Shown here one piece after another: positions 1 to 8,127 of a stretch of DNA of 64,000 nt (the first letter of the stretch is position 1; the number at the start of each line of letters is the position of its first letter). Where the stretch lies: contig NZ_CP095501.1 in NCBI RefSeq assembly GCF_023100725.1, positions 3,410,001 to 3,474,000 on the forward strand, written 5' to 3'. This DNA is from Arthrobacter antioxidans (lineage in GTDB: Bacteria > Actinomycetota > Actinomycetes > Actinomycetales > Micrococcaceae). The position numbers and the translations under genes are program-made. The notes under the pieces are model-generated. The model was not told the DNA's origin, searched no databases, and worked only from the letters and a program-made list of their open reading frames with translations.

Positions 1-128
1 GACACCGTGACCCAGGCGGGGATACCCGATTCCTTCTCGAGGTGCACGTCGTTGACATCGCCGAGCTTCTTGCCCTTGCTGTCCCAGGCCGTCGCGGCCT
101 GGAGTTTCGTGATTTCGGCCTGAGCCAT
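1..128 (-). CDS. PRC-barrel domain protein, N-terminal part (cut by window edge)
   Basis: Only the first 42 codons are present; the gene runs off the left edge. The protein begins MAQAEITKLQAATAWDSKGK and continues with KLGDVNDVHLEKESGIPAWV, the first strands of a PRC-barrel, where a D-x-x-G-x-x-x-G-x-V turn is followed by a short helix. PRC-barrel proteins of this kind are small soluble stress or RNA-associated proteins whose biochemical role is poorly known. The start is an ATG at 128 preceded by an AGGGAA ribosome site. It is the last gene of a minus-strand series. The family call rests on about 40 residues, so the rest of the protein could carry further domains such as DUF2382. Confidence 0.7.
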   Translation of the reverse strand, partial: MAQAEITKLQAATAWDSKGKKLGDVNDVHLEKESGIPAWVTV

Positions 129-221
129 CGGGGGTTCCCTTCAGTGGACGAGATGGGGTTCGCTTCCCATTCCAGCCCAGATACAGCCCGAGGGCAATCG
201 ACGCGTCGGGTGCGGCGCCGC

Positions 222-1277
222 TCAGGCCTTGTCGGCAGCCTCTCCGAGCATGGGCAGGAAGCGGTCGAGCGCCCAGGGCAGGCTCAGCGGGTTGGCCGCC
301 GAGACGGACAGCGTCAGCGTGTTGTCGCTGTCCGCCACCAGCGCCCCGCTCTCGACCGCGGGGATCTGCTGCAGCAGCGGATCGGCGGAGATGGCCTCCC
401 TGGTCGCCTCGTCCGCGACCCAGGTCACGAAGACGTCCGAGTCCAGCTCGTTGGCGCGCTCGGCCGACCACGGGATGAAGAATTCCGTGGAGTCCTTCGT
501 GTTCTCGGTGACGACGTCGGCCTGGACCATGCCGAGCTCGGTCAGGAAGCGCGGGCGGTTGTCGTTGGCCGTGTAGATGCTGACGCCGTCGGCACTGGCC
601 GGCTCGAGGTTGCCGTAGATGAAGGTCCGGCCCTCCAGCTGCGGGTACTCGGCGGCGGCGTCCGCGATGGTCCGCTCCGTGTCGGCCACGAGCTGCTCGG
701 CGTCGTCGGACAGGCCCAGCGCCTCGCCGATGATGCGCGTGGAGTCCTGCCACGCGGTGCCGTAGGGAACGTCAGGGTAGGCGACGACCGGGGCGATCTT
801 GCTCAGGGTGTCGTAATCCTCCCGGGAGAGCCCGGAGTACGCGGCGAGGATGACGTCGGGGGTCGTGGCGGCGATGTCGTCGAAGGCGATGCCGTCGGTC
901 TCGGAGTACTGCACGGGGGCGTCCCCGGTGCCGATGGCGGCGTCGAGTTCCTCGAGCCGGGCATCCTTCCACGGGGTGGACTGGTTCTCGTTGCCGCCGT
1001 AGGTGTCGGCGGGCATCCCCACGGGGACGACGCCGAGCGCCAGGGACACGTCCGCGTTCACCCAGGACACCGTCGCCACGCGCTCGGGCTTCTCGGTCAG
1101 CGTGGTCTCGCCGAAGGCGTGCTCGAGGGTCACCGGGAATCCCCCGCCATCGGCGGATGCGGTGGCGCTGTCCGCCGCGCCGGATCCGCCGTCGGCCGGA
1201 CCGGTGGAGCAGGCGGAGAGGGACAGGACGGCGATCGCGGCAGCAGCGACGAGGCCGTGCAGGCGTGTGGGGGCCAT
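222..1277 (-). CDS. Iron-siderophore ABC transporter substrate-binding lipoprotein
   Basis: This 351-residue protein is a TroA/FepB-type periplasmic-binding protein, expected to be tethered to the outer face of the membrane and to hand ferric siderophore to an ABC importer. It starts with a hydrophobic signal of about 20 residues ending in the lipobox LSAC, so the mature protein should begin with an acylated Cys. The body shows family landmarks: RVATVSWVNADVSLALG near the N-terminus, the TPDVILAAYSGLS segment before the linker helix, and a C-terminal helix ending LPWALDRFLPML. An AAGGAA ribosome site precedes the ATG. No permease or ATPase gene lies nearby, so it must work with a transporter encoded elsewhere. 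An iron box upstream implies induction under iron starvation. The exact ligand cannot be read from the sequence. Confidence 0.88.
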   Translation of the reverse strand: MAPTRLHGLVAAAAIAVLSLSACSTGPADGGSGAADSATASADGGGFPVTLEHAFGETTLTEKPERVATVSWVNADVSLALGVVPVGMPADTYGGNENQSTPWKDARLEELDAAIGTGDAPVQYSETDGIAFDDIAATTPDVILAAYSGLSREDYDTLSKIAPVVAYPDVPYGTAWQDSTRIIGEALGLSDDAEQLVADTERTIADAAAEYPQLEGRTFIYGNLEPASADGVSIYTANDNRPRFLTELGMVQADVVTENTKDSTEFFIPWSAERANELDSDVFVTWVADEATREAISADPLLQQIPAVESGALVADSDNTLTLSVSAANPLSLPWALDRFLPMLGEAADKA

Positions 1278-1321
1278 GGGGTTCCTTGACTTCTGTGGCC
1301 TGGAGTGGCCGGGGGCGGGAC

Positions 1322-1340
1322 AGAAGTAAGGCTAACCTAA
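1322..1340 (-). promoter_or_regulatory. Iron box (IdeR/DtxR-type operator)
   Basis: Read on the minus strand the site is TTAGGTTAGCCTTACTTCT. I count 15 of 19 positions matching the recalled DtxR/IdeR consensus TWAGGTTAGSCTAACCTWA, with a perfect left half and a degenerate right half. It lies 45 bases upstream of the siderophore-binding lipoprotein start, where the promoter should be. Fe(II)-loaded IdeR/DtxR would repress here when iron is plentiful. The call is by eye and not from a matrix search. Confidence 0.75.
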
Positions 1341-1378
1341 GCCCCTCGCAATTAGGAAATACTTTCGTTGCGTAATGG

Positions 1379-1801
1379 TCAGCCCTCGCGGGCCTTGCGT
1401 GTCTCGCGATCGTTCGCCTTCTGGAGGGCGTCCACGAGTTCGGCCTTCGACATGGTGGATCGGCCCGGCACGTCGAGCTTCCTGGCCAGGGCGTAGAGGT
1501 GCTCCTTGGACGAGTTCGCGTCCACCCCGCCGGCGGTCTGCCCTCCGTCCGCACGGCTGCCGGCGGCCTGCTCGTCCGAGGGGCCCTTCTCCTCCTTCGG
1601 CTCCCAGTGGTCGCCCACCTTCTCGAAGCCGTGCTTCAGGGAGGCGAAGGCCGTGCGGTGGGCCCGCTCGCCGTCGCCGTACTGCTCCTCCGCGGCGTCG
1701 AGGGTTGCGGCGAACGTGTCCTGCGCCTTCTCGTCGGAGCGCTGGAGCGTGCTCGGGAGCGTCTCGGGTTTGACCTTGCCGTCATTCGTGAATCGGGACA
1801 T
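1379..1801 (-). CDS. ChaB family protein with C-terminal Rho_N-like domain
   Basis: The 140-residue protein has two parts. Residues 8-65 match the ChaB fold, recognisable by LPSTLQRSDEKAQDTFAATL and the helix ending HRTAFASLKHGFEKVGDHW. Residues 98-135 resemble a Rho N-terminal or SAP-like helical motif (LYALARKLDVPGRSTMSKAE). ChaB was named as a regulator of the E. coli cation antiporter ChaA, but its biochemical role is unclear. In actinobacteria the combination with Rho_N-like helices is common and may bind nucleic acid. A charged, glycine-rich linker joins the parts. The ATG follows a GGAAGGA ribosome site. It lies between the ATP-grasp gene and the iron-binding lipoprotein, all on the minus strand, and has no chaA partner here. 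Confidence 0.8.
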   Translation of the reverse strand: MSRFTNDGKVKPETLPSTLQRSDEKAQDTFAATLDAAEEQYGDGERAHRTAFASLKHGFEKVGDHWEPKEEKGPSDEQAAGSRADGGQTAGGVDANSSKEHLYALARKLDVPGRSTMSKAELVDALQKANDRETRKAREG

Positions 1802-1961
1802 CCCTGCATCCTTCCGGGTGGGGCCGCGGCCCCCGCGGATCGTCGGGGGCCTGCCAGCACGCTATCGCAGCGGGCCGCCCCGGTCCTCCCAGAGGGCCGA
1901 AACGACCGTCCGACGGCGTCGTGGGCGGTCTTTTCCGCCTCCTCGGCGGCGGCCGACGGCG

Positions 1962-2909
1962 TCAGCCGAGCGTGGCGAGGTACCGGACCAGTTCGCGGGG
2001 CGCGGACTTCGGGGCCACCGCCTCCACGGCGGCGTTGTAGTTCGTGTTGGTGTTGACGTCGTAGGTGAGGACGCGCCCGTCCTCGGTCTCGATGAACTCG
2101 ATGCCGCAGACCTCCAGGCCGGTGCGCCGCGCGAAGTCCTCGAACTGGGCGATCACGGGGTGGTCGAACCCTTCACGGAGGCTGAAGAGCTGCTGGCCGG
2201 GCTCGGGGGCGATAGTGGCTCCCGGGGGCATGATGGGCCTGCCGGTCACCGGGTCGATCGCACAGGCGTCCGCGGGGCACAACTGGAAACCGCCGCGCGC
2301 TGTGTCCGCCTGGATCGCGTAGACGAATTTCCCGCCCACGATCTCCGCCCGGGTGATGAAGGGTTCGGCGGCCTGGATGTACTCCTGCACGAGCGTGATG
2401 CCGTCCTGCGGTTCCTCGAACGCGCTCGACCCGACGTACTCGGCGAGCCCCTCGTGGGAGTCGAATTTCCGCACCCCGAGGCCCTTGCCGCCCTGGTTGT
2501 GCTTGACGATGAACGGTGCCGTGAAGCCCTGTGCGGCCTCGAGGATGCGGTCGCGGCCGACGGCGGCGACCGTGCGCGGGGTGTCGATGCCGGCGGCCTT
2601 CAGGGCGGTCAGCTGGTCCACCTTGCTCATCTCGAGTTCCAGGACGCGGCGGCCGTTGACCGTGCGGCGCCCGTGCGCCTCGAGCCAGGCGAGGACGGAC
2701 CGCGCGTAGTCCTTCGAGAGGCCGTGATCGCGTGTGTGGGCGGAGGCGCTGATGCGCGACCAGAAGATGCCCTCCGGCGGCACGGCATCGAGGTCCAGCA
2801 CGCCGTCCGTGAGCAGCCATTCCACCACCTCGACACCCTCGGCCTCGAACGCGCGGGCGAAGGGAGGGAACCACTCGGGGTTCTCGTGCAGGGCGTACAC
2901 CGTGGTCAT
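1962..2909 (-). CDS. ATP-grasp (RimK-like) ligase family protein
   Basis: The protein is 315 residues and has the ATP-grasp fold used to join a carboxylate to an amine through an acyl phosphate. Visible landmarks are the central strand FIVKHNQGGKGLGVRKF, which carries the nucleotide-binding lysine and glycine loop, the following EYIQAAEPFITRAEIVGGKF, and the magnesium-binding end EDGRVLTYDVNTNTNYN. The substrate is unknown; RimK relatives add glutamate or other amino acids to peptides or cofactors. A longer open frame begins 19 codons upstream, but the start MTTVYALHENPEWFPPF is preferred because a GGAAGGA ribosome site precedes it. The gene is followed by ChaB with an intergenic gap of 160 bases. 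A GGCAACTATTC motif upstream recurs before the M20 peptidase gene. Confidence 0.75.
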   Translation of the reverse strand: MTTVYALHENPEWFPPFARAFEAEGVEVVEWLLTDGVLDLDAVPPEGIFWSRISASAHTRDHGLSKDYARSVLAWLEAHGRRTVNGRRVLELEMSKVDQLTALKAAGIDTPRTVAAVGRDRILEAAQGFTAPFIVKHNQGGKGLGVRKFDSHEGLAEYVGSSAFEEPQDGITLVQEYIQAAEPFITRAEIVGGKFVYAIQADTARGGFQLCPADACAIDPVTGRPIMPPGATIAPEPGQQLFSLREGFDHPVIAQFEDFARRTGLEVCGIEFIETEDGRVLTYDVNTNTNYNAAVEAVAPKSAPRELVRYLATLG

Positions 2910-3003
2910 GGGGGTCCTTCCGTCGAGGCGGGTGGGTCTGGTGGGGTAACCCGTATGCCCGGGCAACTATTCCGGGGCATCGGTCGCCGGGACGCCGCGG
3001 CGG

Positions 3004-4572
3004 CTACTGCCCGATGAAGATGCCGTTGCCGGGCCCCATCGGCAGGTCGAGGGCGTAGAACACCGTGAGGATGGCCACCCAGGCGAGCCAGAAGGGCACC
3101 ACGAAGGGGAGCATCCGCGCCATCAGGGTGCCGAGTCCGGCGTCCGGCTCGTACCTCCGCAGCATGGTCAGCAGCACGATCATGTAGGGGTTCAAGGGGG
3201 TGATGACCTGGGTGGCCGAGTCGCCCACGCGGAACGCTCCCTGGATGAACGCCGGTTCGTAGCCGAGCAGTGCGAAGAGCGGGACGAAGACGGAGGCCAT
3301 GAGCGTCCACATCGAGGACCCGGAGATGATGAACAGGTTCAGGACGGACGCCAGCAGGATGAACGCGAGGACCGCGGGGTAGCCGGTGAGGCCGATCGCC
3401 TCCAGGCCCGATGCGCCGGCGACGGCGATCCAGGAGCCGATGCCGGACCAGTTGAACAGGGCGATGAACTGACCGAGGATGAACGCGAGCACCAGGAAGC
3501 CCGCCATGTCCTTGATGGCCTCGCCCATGACCCGGGGGACGTCGCGTCCGGTGGTGATCGTGCCGACCACCCGCCCGTAGACGAGCCCCGGGATCGTGAA
3601 GAGCAGGAACACGATGAAGACGATCGAGCTCAGCAGGGGCGAGCGCGGCAGGAAGCCACCGGCCTCGTTGCGCCAGGGCGAATCCGGGACGACCACCGCG
3701 GCGAGGATCACCAGGGCGACGACGCCGCCTGCGATCAGCGCCCAGCGCAGGCCGCGGGCCTCCCGCGGCTCCAGCTCGGTCTTCAGGCTCACGGGTGCGG
3801 CGTGCCCGCCGTCCTCGACGAGCTCGTCGACGGGAACGTTCTGGCGGGCGAGCCGTGGCTCCAGCACCTTGTCGATGATGAACCCGGCGAGCAGGATCAG
3901 GACCACCGAGGACACGATGTTGAAGTAGTAGTTGGACAGCGGCGTGACGGGCGAGCCGGGGTCGGGCAGGTTCTCGGTGACCGCCGTCGTGATGCCGGCG
4001 AACAGGGCGTCGAGGCTCGTGACGAGCAGGTTGGTGGAGTAGCCGGCTCCTGCGGCCGCGAAGCCGCCGAGCAGTCCGGCCACGGGGTGGCGTCCGGCGG
4101 CCTTGAAGACGAGGGCCGCGAGCGGCGGGATGATGACGAACGCGGAATCCGACATGACCGACCCGACGACGCCCACGAGGCCCACCGCGTAGGGCAGGGC
4201 CCAGCGCGGGGCGGAGCCGAAGACACGGCGGATGAGCGCGCCGAGCAGACCGGACTTCTCCGCCACACCGACCGCCAGGAGGATGGGCAGCACCGTGGCC
4301 AGCGGCGGGAAGCCGAGGTAGTTCGCGCCGATGTTCTCGGTCAGCCAGGTGAGGCCCTCCGCCGTGAAGAGGCCCTTGATGACCGTCACCTCCGCGGCGC
4401 CGGGCACCTGCACGGTCACGTTGCCGAGCGCCATGCCCGTGGTGACCACGGCCGTGATCCCGAAGAGGATCAGGAAGAGCATGAACGGATCGGGCAACCT
4501 GTTGCCGACCCTCTCCACGCCCGTGAGGAACCGGTCCGTCAGACCGGGGCGGGTCGCGACACTCGATGACAT
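3004..4572 (-). CDS. abgT: AbgT family p-aminobenzoyl-glutamate transporter
   Basis: This is a 522-residue integral membrane protein of the AbgT family, whose members carry p-aminobenzoyl-glutamate or export folate-pathway drugs, driven by an ion gradient. It opens with RPGLTDRFLTGVERVGNRLPDP before the first membrane segment, a typical family start. It shows about a dozen hydrophobic segments, including SDSAFVIIPPLAALVF and the re-entrant-loop-like ISGSSMWTLMASVFVPLF, and the late conserved GDSATQVITPLNPYM. An AAGGAG ribosome site precedes the ATG. The M20 peptidase gene lies 61 bases upstream on the same strand, so the two are probably one transcript that imports and cleaves an acyl-glutamate type compound. 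Substrate is inferred from family and context only. Confidence 0.9.
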   Translation of the reverse strand: MSSSVATRPGLTDRFLTGVERVGNRLPDPFMLFLILFGITAVVTTGMALGNVTVQVPGAAEVTVIKGLFTAEGLTWLTENIGANYLGFPPLATVLPILLAVGVAEKSGLLGALIRRVFGSAPRWALPYAVGLVGVVGSVMSDSAFVIIPPLAALVFKAAGRHPVAGLLGGFAAAGAGYSTNLLVTSLDALFAGITTAVTENLPDPGSPVTPLSNYYFNIVSSVVLILLAGFIIDKVLEPRLARQNVPVDELVEDGGHAAPVSLKTELEPREARGLRWALIAGGVVALVILAAVVVPDSPWRNEAGGFLPRSPLLSSIVFIVFLLFTIPGLVYGRVVGTITTGRDVPRVMGEAIKDMAGFLVLAFILGQFIALFNWSGIGSWIAVAGASGLEAIGLTGYPAVLAFILLASVLNLFIISGSSMWTLMASVFVPLFALLGYEPAFIQGAFRVGDSATQVITPLNPYMIVLLTMLRRYEPDAGLGTLMARMLPFVVPFWLAWVAILTVFYALDLPMGPGNGIFIGQ

Positions 4573-4633
4573 GCGTTCTCCTTGGCGGTTCGTGCGTCGG
4601 GTGGTGCGTGGGGCCGGACCCGGTGGTGCCGGG

Positions 4634-5953
4634 TCAGGCGAAGTAGCCGGGCACGTCGATCGCGCCGCCCTGGGCTTCGAACTCCTCGTGCACGGCCGCC
4701 TGCAGGGACGCGTCGGTGAGGTAGTCCAGCGCCGTGAGCGCCAGGCCGACGGCGCCGTCGAGCGCCCCCTGCTCCGCGGCCCCGCTCGCGGCGGCGGCGG
4801 CGAAGCCCCGCGTGTGCAGGGCGGTGGAGGGCTCCGCGATGCGGATCAGCGGGTGGATCCCGGGCACGCGGAAGCTCACGTTCCCGAAGTCGGTCGATGC
4901 CGCGAGGGTCTCCGAGACCACGCCGAGCGGTAACGGGGAGCGTCCGCGCCGCTGCTGCGCCGCCACCCACCGGCCGGTGAGCGCACTGTTGGTGCGGATC
5001 GGGAGCGACGGCGGGTGCTCGTCCCACTGCAGTTCCACGGCCGTGCCCGTCATCAGGGCGGCGCCGCGGGCCACGTCCTCGAGCCGGGCGCTGAGGTCCC
5101 GCAGGGTCGCGGGCTGCTGCGAGCGCGCGTAGAGCTTCATCACGGCACGGCCGGGGATGATGTTCGGGCTCTCGCCGCCGGCCGTGATGTTCGCGTGCAC
5201 GCGGTCCGACGGCGGCAGCTGCTGCCGCAGCAGCCCGATGCCCTGGTAGGCGAGGCTCGCGGCGTCGAGCGCGTTCCGGCCCATGAAGGGCTGCGCGGAT
5301 GCGTGCGCCTCGATGCCGGTGAACGTGAGGGTCAGCAGGCGGCGTCCGAGCCAGACCTGGTCGGCGAGGTCGTAGCCGTACGGGTGCACCATGATGGCGG
5401 CGTCGACGTCGTCGAACGCCCCGTGGCGCGCCATGACCTCCTTGCCGGAGTGTCCTTCCTCGGCGGGTGTACCGAGGAACACGACGCGGCCCGGCAGCCG
5501 GTCCGCGTGCGCGGCCAGGGCCAGGAAGGCGCCGAGGCCCGCCGCGGCGATCACGTTGTGGCCGCAGGCGTGGCCGATCTCGGGGAGGGCGTCGTACTCG
5601 GCGAGGATCGCGATCGTGGGTCCCCGGTCGGCACCGCCCGCCTCCGCACGCACCGACGTCTCGACGCCGTACTCCCCCAGTCGCGCCTCGACACCGTGGC
5701 GGGTGATCTCCTGATGCAGGAGCATCGCGCTGCGGTGCTCCTTGAACGCGGTCTCCGGATGCTTGTGCAGGTGCTGGACGACGTGCCGCAGGCGCTCGCC
5801 GACGGCGTCCACGCCCTGCTCGACCGCGTCGGCGAGGTCGGCGGGCGCGCCCTCGAAGGGGGACACATCCGGGACCGCGTCGGCGAGGAGCCGTCGCGTC
5901 CGCTCGTCGATCGACGCCAGGTAGGCAGGGTCCGGTCGGGTGGGTTCGTCCAT
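4634..5953 (-). CDS. M20 family amidohydrolase (AbgB-like)
   Basis: This 439-residue protein is a metallopeptidase of family M20D, the group that includes the p-aminobenzoyl-glutamate hydrolase subunits AbgA and AbgB. Metal-site motifs are clear: AEYDALPEIGHACGHNV, then GTPAEEGHSGK carrying the catalytic Glu pair, and a VHPYG segment. The dimerisation domain begins near LTFTGIEAHASAQP. The product is expected to be cytoplasmic and to hydrolyse an amide bond to glutamate or a related amino acid. It is paired with the AbgT carrier downstream, giving a transport-and-cleave module. No second hydrolase subunit gene is present, unlike the E. coli abgA-abgB pair, so it may act as a homodimer. Indole-acetyl-amino-acid hydrolase activity is an alternative. 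Confidence 0.85.
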   Translation of the reverse strand: MDEPTRPDPAYLASIDERTRRLLADAVPDVSPFEGAPADLADAVEQGVDAVGERLRHVVQHLHKHPETAFKEHRSAMLLHQEITRHGVEARLGEYGVETSVRAEAGGADRGPTIAILAEYDALPEIGHACGHNVIAAAGLGAFLALAAHADRLPGRVVFLGTPAEEGHSGKEVMARHGAFDDVDAAIMVHPYGYDLADQVWLGRRLLTLTFTGIEAHASAQPFMGRNALDAASLAYQGIGLLRQQLPPSDRVHANITAGGESPNIIPGRAVMKLYARSQQPATLRDLSARLEDVARGAALMTGTAVELQWDEHPPSLPIRTNSALTGRWVAAQQRRGRSPLPLGVVSETLAASTDFGNVSFRVPGIHPLIRIAEPSTALHTRGFAAAAASGAAEQGALDGAVGLALTALDYLTDASLQAAVHEEFEAQGGAIDVPGYFA

Positions 5954-6106
5954 TCGAGTAGCTTAGGCAACTATTCGTAGCCTGCGCAGTTCTCCGCGGA
6001 CATGCCGGGTAACACTCACGGGGTGGACCACCGGGAGGAAACGATGGAGCTGTCCGGATGACCGGTGGCCAGGGGCGCCCTTCCTGCCTCCACGCGACGC
6101 CGGGTA

Positions 6107-6145
6107 CCAGGACGGGCCCGTCAGGAACTGACGGGCCCGTCCTGG
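6107..6145 (-). terminator. Long perfect hairpin after the persulfide dioxygenase gene
   Basis: An 18-base stem (6107-6124 and 6128-6145) closes on a GAA loop with no mismatch. It begins 7 bases past the stop codon of the minus-strand persulfide dioxygenase gene, so it probably terminates that transcript. There is no T-run after it, as is usual for GC-rich actinobacterial terminators. The rest of 5954-6151 shows no gene. Confidence 0.75.
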
Positions 6146-6151
6146 CAGGGA

Positions 6152-7561
6152 TCAGCGGGCGGCCGTAATCTCCCGTGCCTGCTGGGATGCGGTCCAGGCG
6201 TTGTAGCTGCCGTCGAGTTCGGCGATGTCGTAGCCGGCGCGGCGGAGGGCGCTGGCGGCGACGGAGTTCCTGAGTCCGCTCTGGCAGTAGGTGACGATGG
6301 TGCCGGTGGTGGGGAGTTCGTCGAGGTGCCACATGACGCGTCCGCCGTTGAGCTGGTGGGCTCCGGGGATGTGCCCGGTGGTGTGTTCGGTGCGGTTCCG
6401 GACGTCGAGGATCATCGCCGGATCGGCGTCGGCGAGGTCCGCCGGGCGGATCAGCGTCGGCGTGGTGAGGGGCAGCCCGTGGAGGCTGGTGACGTATCCG
6501 GCGATGTCGTCGATGCCGACGCGGACCAGGTGGTCGCGGATCTGCTGGGCCTGGTCCTGGCCGGAGGCGAGCAGGACCAGCGGGTTCGTGTCGGTTTCGG
6601 GGTTCACGACCCACGCCCCGTAGGTGGCGATCGCGGCGTTCGCGGGGATGTTCAGGGACCTCTGGACGGTCCCGGTGTGCACCTGGTCGGCGGTGCGGGC
6701 GTCGATGAACGTCAGGGTGTCGGCGGCGAGGCCGGCGGCGACCCGGTCGGTGTCGAGTTCGGTCAGCGGTGCGCGCTCTCCCATGATCGCGGGGCCGTCC
6801 CGGTTCTCGCGCTTCATCCGCCCGAAGTAGGCGTGGGCGTCGGGCTGGCCGTCGAGGAGTTCGTCGATGAAGCCCTGCTCGTCGTTCGCGGCGAGGTAGG
6901 GGCCCCACCAGGAGTAGAGCCGCTCGTAGCCGACGGTGGAGGACGGGATCGCGCCCAGGGCCTTGCCGCAGGCGCTGCCGGCGCCGTGGGCGGGGTGGAC
7001 CTGCACGTAGTCGGGCAGGGTCAGGAACTTCTCCTGCAGGCTCCGGAACAGCTGCTTCGCTCCCTCGAAGCGGGTGTCGACGCCCCCGGCGGCCTCGTCC
7101 AGCAGGTCCGGGCGGCCGAGGTCCCCGGAGAACACGAAGTCGCCCGAGAGCAGGTAGCCGGGCTGGTCGCTGAACGCGCCGTCGATGACGAGGAAGGACA
7201 GGTGCTCGGGGGTGTGCCCGGGAGTGTGGAGGGCCCGGATGCTGATGTTGCCGACGGTGATCGTGTCGCCGTCGACCAGGCGCGTGCCCTCGAAGGCGTA
7301 CTGCCAGTCCGGTCCGCCCTCGCCGGAGACGTAGATCGCCGCTCCGGTCGCCGCGGCCAGTTCGCGGGTGCCCGAGAGGTAGTCCGCGTGGATGTGGGTC
7401 TCGGTGACGGCCACGATCCTCATGTTGTTCTTCGCGGCGAGGTCCTGGTAGACGGCGATGTCGCGCCGGCCGTCGACCACGACCGCTGTCCCGTTGGCCT
7501 GGCAGCCGATCAGGTAGCTGGCCTGGGCGAGGTCCTCGTCGTAGATGCGTTCGATCAGCAT
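6152..7561 (-). CDS. cstB: CstB-like persulfide dioxygenase / rhodanese fusion
   Basis: The 469-residue protein carries an MBL-fold domain followed by two rhodanese domains, the layout of CstB, which oxidises persulfides and yields thiosulfate during sulfide detoxification. The MBL domain (about 1-240) shows THIHAD (His56, His58, Asp60), TPGHTPEH (His116) and SGDLGRPDL (Asp147), the mononuclear iron ligands of persulfide dioxygenases. The first rhodanese domain (about 255-360) has LLASGQDQ where an active-site Cys would be, so it is probably inactive. The second has the intact loop CQSGLR with Cys426. It is expected to be cytoplasmic. It is transcribed from its own operator-laden promoter, apart from the other rhodanese genes, and ends at a strong hairpin. 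Regulation by the CstR-type sensor encoded at 9837 is inferred from shared operator sequences. Confidence 0.9.
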   Translation of the reverse strand: MLIERIYDEDLAQASYLIGCQANGTAVVVDGRRDIAVYQDLAAKNNMRIVAVTETHIHADYLSGTRELAAATGAAIYVSGEGGPDWQYAFEGTRLVDGDTITVGNISIRALHTPGHTPEHLSFLVIDGAFSDQPGYLLSGDFVFSGDLGRPDLLDEAAGGVDTRFEGAKQLFRSLQEKFLTLPDYVQVHPAHGAGSACGKALGAIPSSTVGYERLYSWWGPYLAANDEQGFIDELLDGQPDAHAYFGRMKRENRDGPAIMGERAPLTELDTDRVAAGLAADTLTFIDARTADQVHTGTVQRSLNIPANAAIATYGAWVVNPETDTNPLVLLASGQDQAQQIRDHLVRVGIDDIAGYVTSLHGLPLTTPTLIRPADLADADPAMILDVRNRTEHTTGHIPGAHQLNGGRVMWHLDELPTTGTIVTYCQSGLRNSVAASALRRAGYDIAELDGSYNAWTASQQAREITAAR

Positions 7562-7590
7562 CGGGTACTCCTTCGGTTCGAATGGCTATA

Positions 7591-7608
7591 GATACCCCCT
7601 GGGGTATC
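7591..7608. promoter_or_regulatory. CstR/CsoR-type operator, proximal site
   Basis: GATACCCCCTGGGGTATC is a perfect palindrome apart from its two central bases. It matches the recalled ATACCCC-n2-GGGGTAT operator type bound by CsoR-family repressors. It lies 30 bases upstream of the persulfide dioxygenase start codon, downstream of the proposed -10 element, where a bound repressor would block elongation or initiation. Confidence 0.8.
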
Positions 7609-7620
7609 CGGCTCTCCTCC

Positions 7621-7663
7621 AGCGTAATACCCCCAGGGGTATACCGCAAGGGGTATACCGCAA
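7621..7663 (-). promoter_or_regulatory. Promoter of the persulfide dioxygenase gene with embedded operator and tandem half sites
   Basis: On the minus strand TTGCGG (7649-7644) and TACGCT (7626-7621) are separated by 17 bases. The spacer is exactly the operator ATACCCCCAGGGGTAT (7627-7642). Immediately distal, GGGGTATACCGCAA is repeated head to tail (7636-7649 and 7650-7663), which adds another half site. Repressor bound in the spacer would occlude polymerase, as is usual for CsoR-family control. The promoter hexamers are read by eye. Confidence 0.65.
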
Positions 7664-7765
7664 GGGCGGCGGTGCGGCTGGTCGGAGTGCCGGGAGGGGG
7701 TGCGTGACCGGGCCCGGGACGGGACGGGTCCGAGCACGCACCCGGTTCATGGGGAGGCCGACGCC

Positions 7766-8077
7766 TCAGGCGCGGCGGGCCTGATCGATCGACAGGCCCG
7801 CAGCGGTCCAGGCGGCCATGCCGCCGGCCATGGTGTCGGCGGTGAATCCCGCGGCATTCAGGATCTCCGCGACGCGGGCGGAACGGTTGCCGCTGCGGCA
7901 GACGACGATCACCGGCGTGTCCCGGTCGAGTTCCGGCAGACGGCCCTGGAGCCGGCCCATGGGGATGTGCAGGGCGCCGGGAATCATGCCGGACGCCACC
8001 TCGGAGTCCTCGCGGACGTCGAGGACCTGCTCGTGGTGCCGGCGATCGTTGGTCGCGGCGATGGTGGTCTCGGCCAT
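7766..8077 (-). CDS. Single-domain rhodanese (sulfurtransferase)
   Basis: A 103-residue single rhodanese domain, expected to move sulfane sulfur between thiols in the cytoplasm. It has the family signature VLDVRE near residue 20, the substrate strand GALHIPMGRL, and the active-site loop CRSGNR with Cys60. The ATG at 8077 follows a GGAAGG ribosome site and gives a normal short rhodanese; the much longer open frame through this point comes from GC bias. It lies 50 bases after the TauE-type exporter and is probably the last gene of the operon that starts at 9713. The persulfide dioxygenase gene begins about 200 bases further on behind its own promoter. Confidence 0.88.
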   Translation of the reverse strand: MAETTIAATNDRRHHEQVLDVREDSEVASGMIPGALHIPMGRLQGRLPELDRDTPVIVVCRSGNRSARVAEILNAAGFTADTMAGGMAAWTAAGLSIDQARRA

Positions 8078-8127
8078 GGTGGCATCCTTCCTGGAGCCGG
8101 CGGGGGCGGCGGGCCGGGGCGGGCGTG

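Noticed and set aside
7573..7580. GGTTCGAAT resembling a tRNA T-loop
   Set aside because: No acceptor, D or anticodon stems can be built around it, and it sits in the leader of the CstB-like gene.
4539..7649. Very long open frame on the minus strand (over 1000 codons)
   Set aside because: It crosses the control region and overlaps the M20 peptidase and CstB genes in another frame; the product is a low-complexity Arg/Pro/Gly protein caused by GC bias.
7636..7663. Direct repeat considered as a CRISPR-like unit
   Set aside because: Two adjacent 14-base copies with no spacers; the sequence is an operator half-site repeat.
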